Shown here one piece after another: positions 58,470 through 64,000 of a stretch of 64,000 bases of DNA. Both the position numbers and the translations under genes were made by a program. The stretch covers positions 372,001-436,000 of the forward strand of contig JAQFVV010000283.1 of NCBI GenBank assembly GCA_028023455.1, written 5' to 3'. This DNA is from Epiperipatus broadwayi. Its lineage: Eukaryota > Onychophora > Udeonychophora > Euonychophora > Peripatidae. The notes below the pieces were generated by a model. That model was not told the origin of the DNA, made no database searches, and worked only from the letters and a program-made list of their open reading frames with translations. Every line of letters begins with the position of its first letter. The first letter of the stretch is position 1.

Positions 58470-58700
58470 CATCATCTAGTTAAATTATTATTATTATTTT
58501 TAAAATAAAACTTTATTTAAACTTTTTCAAGTGCATTCATCTATCACACTATTTGGAGTGATATTATCCTTTTCTCTTCTTCAAATCTTATTGGCTTGAT
58601 CAAGTGAGTCTGGCATGAGGATTGAATTTGTAACCTTTAAAATCATGATGCTGTATTGAAATAAGCTATTCTGCCTTTTCACCAGATGTGTCAGGTTGAT
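58470..58700 (-). mobile_element. Family D tRNA-headed SINE (diverged)
   Basis: On the minus strand, a head remnant, a B-box-like stretch, a CUUCUUC-containing remnant of the hammerhead and the GATGATGAAAATAGTCCAAC tail region follow in family D order. Confidence 0.6.
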
Positions 58701-58857
58701 CTCTGACCCAGAAACTTCTACCTCTCAAGCTTATAGTTGGACCACTGTATTAAATTGCAGAGCCTAACTTTGAATTAAGGATAGTCAACTGCATGTTGTT
58801 AGTAACAGTTTAATATATTTGAAAAAGTGCATAAGTAATATATTTATGTATATTTAG

Positions 58858-59105
58858 AAGGATTTGAACTCAGATTTTAAGCTCCCTATAGCTATCCACT
58901 CCATATTATACAACCAATATACATGACCACATAGATTATATACATATGTGTGGGAGTGATCTGGATCAAGTAATGAGTGCTGGTTTAGCACAAGATATGT
59001 ACATTGGAGATCATTTATCTTTTTCACATGAATGTGGATATGTGTATTAGTTGTATAAGATGGAGTGTAAAGAGCTTGAAAGTCTGAGTTCAAGTCCCTT
59101 CTAAT
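58858..59105. repeat. Family E foldback
   Basis: About 58858-58945 is inverted at about 59025-59105, each ending in a B-box-like GAGTTCAAGTCCC or GATTTGAACTC. The centre holds a plus-strand hammerhead remnant. GUGCU (58977-58981) pairs perfectly with AGCAC (58987-58991), while the flanking core is degraded (GUAAUGA). The frame 58854-59213 is a by-product. Confidence 0.7.
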
Positions 59106-59344
59106 TACATTAAGTTTAGTATAGACAAAATATTTGTATTTAAATATTATATATATATTGTAAAGATACAGATGCTTGGGAGTAAATATGGGGAGATAAA
59201 ACATCATTTCCATTGATCACAAATATAAAGAGGATAAAATACATAAGGAGCATGAGAGTTTGCATGGACTAACCATATATAAGTAGTTATACTAATAATA
59301 GATTAATAAGCATTTATTTTATATAGTGTATGTAAACAATTGTA

Positions 59345-59667
59345 TTACAGTCAAATATCAGCCTTTCACGCTAATTGTGCATACGCTTTGCGAGTGTTAA
59401 TAATAAATGAATACTTTCTCACCAATACAAGATATAGTATTTATGCAGGAATAAAAGAAATCCTCTTATTCCTACGACTCAAACGCTTATATATGAGCAA
59501 ATCTGAAGTATTTACTCATATATAAGCATTTGAGTCATAGGAATAAGAGGATTCCTTTTATTCCTGCATAAATACTATTTCTTGTATTGGTGAGAAAGTA
59601 TTCATTTATTATTAACACTTGCAAAGCATATGCACAATTAGCATGAAAGGCTGATATTTGACTGTAA
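59345..59667. repeat. Foldback, 153-bp arms
   Basis: Arms 59345-59497 and 59515-59667 pair almost perfectly around a 17-bp spacer. No hammerhead core. An outer stretch resembles the 53-bp insertion in the RTE LINE (5943-5995). Confidence 0.85.
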
Positions 59668-61544
59668 CACTAATAATAGGTTGTAAACTGCAAGTTACTC
59701 AGCAATATACATAAGTATGGACTTTAAAGATGGTATCTTTGCAACATCCAAATAATTATTTGAATTTCCAAATACCTACATCCAATATAACAACCATTAT
59801 TGCTCTCTAGAGCTAGCTCATGAGGGACTATAACTATGAACAAGAGAAATAACTTATTGTAAATAATTTTACTGGGTTAATTTAAAAATCCCTAAAACAT
59901 TTTGCTGTTGTAAAATCAAGTTACATATTTTGCGAATCCATAGATCACATAGCTTGGAGGAATGAAGATATTAACACTAGAATATTTTTAAACAATTATT
60001 TAATAAACTAATTTGATTAATAATTTTAAACATTTTTTTAAACAATGACATGATATGATAATTCAAATTTATATCTTTATCAAAATATAATTGCATATAG
60101 CAAAAATAATTAATCAGTTGATTTTTATTTCTTAAATAAATTAACTTTTACTTTCATTAAGTCATTTCTTTTTCAATAATTAAAGTTAGAAAACAACTTT
60201 CAACAATAGAAAATAAGGAAATTTTAAATCAGCTAAACCCTTGGTATAATTTGGAGGGAAAATAAATGAATAAAAAAACATGTTTCAAAAGTAAATATTA
60301 AATTTAATAAAAGTTAAATTACTTAAAAACTTTTTATGATTTTGAAGGGAAAAAAAATCAAATGAATAAAAAAACATGTTTCATAAGAAAATGCTAAATG
60401 TAATAAAATTATTCATATTTTTCTCATTTTTTTTATTATTTATAAATGAACTTTTTATCCTGGTTTTGTTTTGCTTTTGAGCCCTTTGGCAGTTGTAATT
60501 AACAGTTGTTCTTCTTGAAGGCTTCTCCATTCCAGGCTATTTATTAATTTTGCAACAGAATATTTTCAGATGAATATACAAAAAGAATTTATTCATTTTT
60601 TTCTTTCTAATAATTTTTCAAGTCAGGTTAACACAGAGACACTCATGCTCTTGGATGGAGACAAAAGCTTATTGCATATTACTTCAGTGGTATTCTTTTT
60701 TATATTTTTTCCCTCAGTGAAGCAGGTTACATGGAGGTTGATGATGTTTAGTTTTTAATTAAACTTAGCACATTTTTTTTAAATGTTTTAGAAAAGATTT
60801 TTTTTCCCAGCTAAACTTCTGCTTTCTCCCACATTTGAATCAAGAAAGGCTTTTCCTACTGTCCTCTTCAACAGCTGGATCAAGATTAACCTTACCTTGT
60901 AAGATACTGAGGGCTACTGATTTACCTTCTTCCCTATGGTACTTTTTTAGAACAATCCTGCTCCAACCAATTCCAATCTTGTCTCTTTCATGACCAAATT
61001 AAACACTGACCAATTAGGTCTATTTTTACAAAAAAAAACCTTTTTTTAATTAAAAAAATTCCAGTCATAATTTTTGAAATTCCTCTTTAGTTAGTTTTTT
61101 TTTATACCAAAACTAAGATTATTTTTTAATTACACTAATTGATAAACACTTCTTATGTTTTGGAAAACATAATTTAGGCAAAAATATTAAAATCTTATAT
61201 AATTTTTTGCCTTTTCTTTTAAAAATATTATTACTAAACATAAACCTTCACCAAATATTTTATCTTTTATTAATTTACTGAAGATAATTTTTTTCTCTCA
61301 GTACTTTGTTTTTCAAAATTAAACTCAAACTGGGTAGATAAATAAAATTTCTAAAGAGAGAGAACAAAAATTATTTGATTATTTTTGTCTCTTTTACAAA
61401 TATTTACAACACATTAAAATAATATTTACATTGCTATTTAAAAAAAATTATGTTTGAGAATTCTCATATTATCATTTAGTAAAGAAAATATATAACTAAA
61501 TCCAAACTTAGTATAAAAAATATATGATGAATATGTAATATATA
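59668..61544. other. DSCC1 intron, AT-rich
   Basis: Phrases such as ATGAATAAAAAAACATGTTTCA recur at about 60266 and 60363. No gene recognised; the frame 60570-60758 has no domain. Confidence 0.4.
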
Positions 61545-61840
61545 AGGGATTCGAACTCAGACTTTCACACGACCCTCAACTCTCCATTCTATCTCATATT
61601 GCTGACCCACCTGATCACACACATGTTGAAAAGATAAATAATCACCAATATATATATTTCATGCTAAACCAGCAATCATCAGTTGGTCCAGATTACTATC
61701 TCCACACATATATACAACCAGTGCTCAGCTTTATATTAAGATAGCCAATCTTCATACTTTAATGGACAGGCATCAAACTACTCCAACCCACAACACTTCA
61801 GTCATCCATTTCATTGAAAATCTGATGATGGAACGTTTCC
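61545..61840 (-). mobile_element. Family E SINE-like repeat, copy 3
   Basis: Closest relative of 31650-31945. The minus strand ends with a good B box (GAGTTCGAATCCC). It holds the best preserved family E ribozyme. Confidence 0.8.
61644..61687 (-). ncRNA. Family E hammerhead-like ribozyme, copy 3
   Basis: Minus strand: stem I ACCAA (61687-61683), CUGAUGA (61682-61676), stem II UGCU/AGCA, GAA (61660-61658), palindrome AUAUAUAU (61657-61650), A17 at 61649, and stem I partner UUGGU (61648-61644). Every core residue is present. Confidence 0.7.
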
Positions 61841-62053
61841 TTGTATATTACATTATATATGTGCAGGTGTGGATAAGCATGTATAGTGTATTAAATTATA
61901 TAAAAAATATGGTAAACTTAAATATCATTTTCTATTATAATTTTACTTATTTATAAACTTGTAATATTTGACATGAGCAGAGTTAGTCCATTGTCTACAA
62001 TTTATATATATTGTTTTTGCCCATTTATGCTTTTTTAATTTTTTTTTCTTTAG

Positions 62054-62106
62054 ATCTGTATTAAAACATTGTCTGGAGTGTTATGGTGATAGAAAACCAT
62101 CTCAAT
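62054..62106 (+). CDS. DSCC1: DSCC1 (DCC1) internal exon
   Basis: With two bases from the preceding exon it reads RSVLKHCLECYGDRKPSQ, matching the EHCLKCYG motif after the LEP block in DSCC1. Acceptor AG at 62052-62053 after a T-rich run, donor GTAAGT at 62107. It ends with one base of the next codon. The C-terminal exons were not seen before 64000. Confidence 0.8.
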
Positions 62107-62164
62107 GTAAGTTTTCAAATTTTATATAAATTATAAGATTTTTTTCTTTTGTAATTATATGCTA

Positions 62165-62395
62165 GACTATTTCCATCATCTATAATCAGTTACTAAATGT
62201 TTTTAGAACAATTCACACTTTATTAGTATATAATATATGTTGAGTAGTATTTTTCTCTCTTCTTCTAGTATGTTAACCTAATCAATGACAATACTAGCAT
62301 GGGAATTGAATCTGGGTTCTTCAGATTTGTGAATATTAAATTTAAAGTGAGCTCTAATCAACTATGGTATTCTGTCTTCTTTTTTTCATTTGCAC
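62165..62395 (-). mobile_element. Family D tRNA-headed SINE (diverged)
   Basis: The minus strand shows the head with a B-box-like GATTCAATTCCC, a short hammerhead remnant and the GATGGAAATAGTC tail. It lies 59 bp after the DSCC1 exon. Confidence 0.65.
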
Positions 62396-62464
62396 AGAGT
62401 TTATATAGTTTCATTTCTAATTACATTTTAAATAATAATAATGAAAAAAAATAAACTGTAGTAC

Positions 62465-63190
62465 ATAACCAATTCGAATCCGACAGGAAAGTTAACATCT
62501 CTCTCTACATCAATGATTTATTAAAAGCAGGTTTCAAGTATAAGACAATTGTTAACAAAATTAGACAGTTTTACAAGAAAATCACAGACAATGTTAGAGA
62601 TCTGAACCTTCCACACATCACTCTCCCTTTCTAATCATTTAATTAAATCTTTATCTAACAAATTTAGAATCAGCTTTCGCACACCCACCAGCACTAACTG
62701 TCTTACAAACAATTCTAAAGATAAAATGGATCTCGCTCAGATCTCCCAGGTCCTTTACAGCATCTCATGCCCTCAGCCTGGATGCTGTGCCATTTACTAT
62801 GGTGGAACCAAAGCCACCATTAACAATAGAGTCATCCAACATATAAAAGCACTGAAGATCATTGGTAATTCTTCAATTTTCTTAAAGGACTCAAAAAAGA
62901 CCGGTCACATGTTTGCACCCTCCAACCCTAGAATAGTTTGCATTGAGAAAAATGACTGTAAACGAAAAATCAAGGAAGCACATTTTATCACTAGAAACAA
63001 TAACTCCACTTAACAGACATAATACTTGCTTTGATATTTCTAAGCATTGGACAAATTAAACAATTTACATATAATTTGCATATTACCATCTACACACTAT
63101 TCCGCATTACTTATTGTTGTAGCTATGAATATGAGGCAACACGCCTCGAAAGCGCTCAGCTTTTACTTATTTATTTATTGATTTATAAGA
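62465..63190 (+). mobile_element. Penelope-like element 3' part
   Basis: The linker region reads FESDRKVNISLYINDLLKAG then TIVNKIRQFYKKI (62470-62590). It is followed after stops by the GIY-YIG domain frame (62726-63013): YSISCPQPGCCAIYYGGT, HIKALK, KTGHMF, CIEKNDCKRKIKEAHFITRN. RT is absent. A family F ribozyme-like unit follows. Confidence 0.82.
63121..63161 (+). ncRNA. Family F hammerhead-like ribozyme, copy 2
   Basis: Stem I AGCU (63121-63124) pairs with AGCU (63158-63161). The linker AUGAAUAU (63125-63132) is identical to copy 1. Stem II GAGGC (63133-63137) pairs perfectly with GCCUC (63143-63147). GAA (63148-63150), AGCGCU (63151-63156) and C17 follow. Stems I and II differ from copy 1 yet stay paired. 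Confidence 0.62.
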
Positions 63191-63570
63191 GTACTTTATA
63201 TAGCTTCTCCTCCCAGCACCTTAACATGTTTGTAATTTTGTTATATAACCAATTGGAAATTAAATCATAATCCTGAGAAGATGGTAAAGTGGCTTTCAAA
63301 GCATTGAATTCTAAGTTCAATAAAGGGCAGACTTTTTATAATTATTTATTTTGAAGTTTTATACTTCTGAATGAAATTCTTGCTTCAGTTAATAAATAAT
63401 GAACACAAGAAAAGAATTGTGATGCCACAAAATATGATGGTGAACAATATCCTAACACTTATTACAATGGAAATTTAAAATTCAAACCTAAGAAATTGAA
63501 AGAGGTACATTCTAGATTGAAATAAAAGATGAATATCTTTATATTGTAAAGAAAGAATTAGACATATTTT
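63191..63570. other. DSCC1 intron, nothing recognised
   Basis: AT-rich, no gene recognised. Confidence 0.4.
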
Positions 63571-63865
63571 TAGTAAAACAGGCAAAACTCACTACACGTA
63601 TTGCCACTCACTGCAAGCTAGAGTAATCAGTGGATGCCAGAAGGCTTGTGCATAAAATCCCCATCTAGTGCCTACTCATCCAATATCCCCAGACTAGTTT
63701 CTGGCTTGTCACTCCTCACTGACGAAGACCACAAGCCAGAAACTAGTCTGGGCATATTCGATGAGTAGGCACTAGATGGGAATTTTATGCACAAGCCTTC
63801 TGGCATCCATTGATTACTCTAGGTTGCAGTGAGTGGCAATACATATAGTGAGTTTTGCCTGTTTT
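63571..63865. repeat. Family B foldback with hammerhead-like core
   Basis: Arms of about 137 bp (63571-63708 and 63731-63865) pair closely. Across the junction, plus strand, lies UCCUCA (63713-63718), CUGACGA (63719-63725), GAA (63739-63741), ACUAGU (63742-63747), C17 and UGGGCA (63749-63754). Stem II is imperfect. The left arm has only the 3' half of the motif. Confidence 0.78.
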
Positions 63866-64000
63866 AATAACAGTTACAAGCAAGCATAAGAAAAGGTGAT
63901 CATGTGATGTTTATATTTTTAGTACTTATTTTTGCACATAAAAGACGCTAAAATCAGTTGAAGAAAAGAGTGTCTTTTTCATATTACATCTAATTTTAAA

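Noticed and set aside
1-64000. CRISPR arrays, bacterial operons or rRNA genes
   Set aside because: The window is clearly animal nuclear DNA with introns and retrotransposons; no regular spacer array or rRNA sequence was seen.

Overview
This is a very AT-rich, intron- and repeat-dominated piece of an animal genome, most likely an invertebrate. The evidence is four spliced exons of a conserved metazoan nuclear gene, a nuclear copy of an animal mitochondrial cox1 fragment, and a typical animal mix of RTE LINEs, Ty3/Gypsy elements, hAT transposons and Penelope-like elements. The phylum cannot be fixed from the sequence alone.

Host gene. Exons at 27700-27834, 38942-39032, 42666-42804 and 62054-62106 (all +) join in frame through AG/GT splice sites and read as the middle of DSCC1/DCC1, a subunit of the CTF18-RFC clamp loader. 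The introns are about 11.1, 3.6 and 19.2 kb and are filled with mobile DNA. The 5' and 3' exons were not found and probably lie outside the window.

Left part (1-26 kb) is nested transposons. A hAT element (3746-7370, exact 8-bp target duplication) holds an RTE LINE, which itself holds a tRNA-Gly-derived SINE and a 53-bp insertion. At 12.0-26.1 kb a fossil DUF4371/ZMYM1-type hAT gene is split by a ZBED-type hAT (13491-15965), a cox1 NUMT (16720-17253) and an 8.4-kb Ty3/Gypsy element on the minus strand (17376-25804, ATAT duplications).

Right part. A second Ty3/Gypsy element (48118-53371, + strand, TACAT duplications, about 97% identical LTRs by eye) keeps a textbook slippery site between gag and pol but is inactivated. 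Penelope-like GIY-YIG endonuclease fragments lie at 54535-54894, 57526-57651 and 62465-63013.

The most unusual content is a large set of short repeats carrying hammerhead-ribozyme-like cores. At least six families (called A-F here) share CUGANGA, or a variant of it, then a self-complementary stem II, GAA, a short often palindromic stem III and a matching stem I. Between families stem II changes completely in sequence yet stays complementary, and in family F stem I also covaries. Many are arranged as long foldbacks (inverted repeats), two families are joined to tRNA-like Pol III promoter sequence (SINE-like), one forms a 56-bp tandem array, and family F sits directly downstream of Penelope-like endonuclease sequence.
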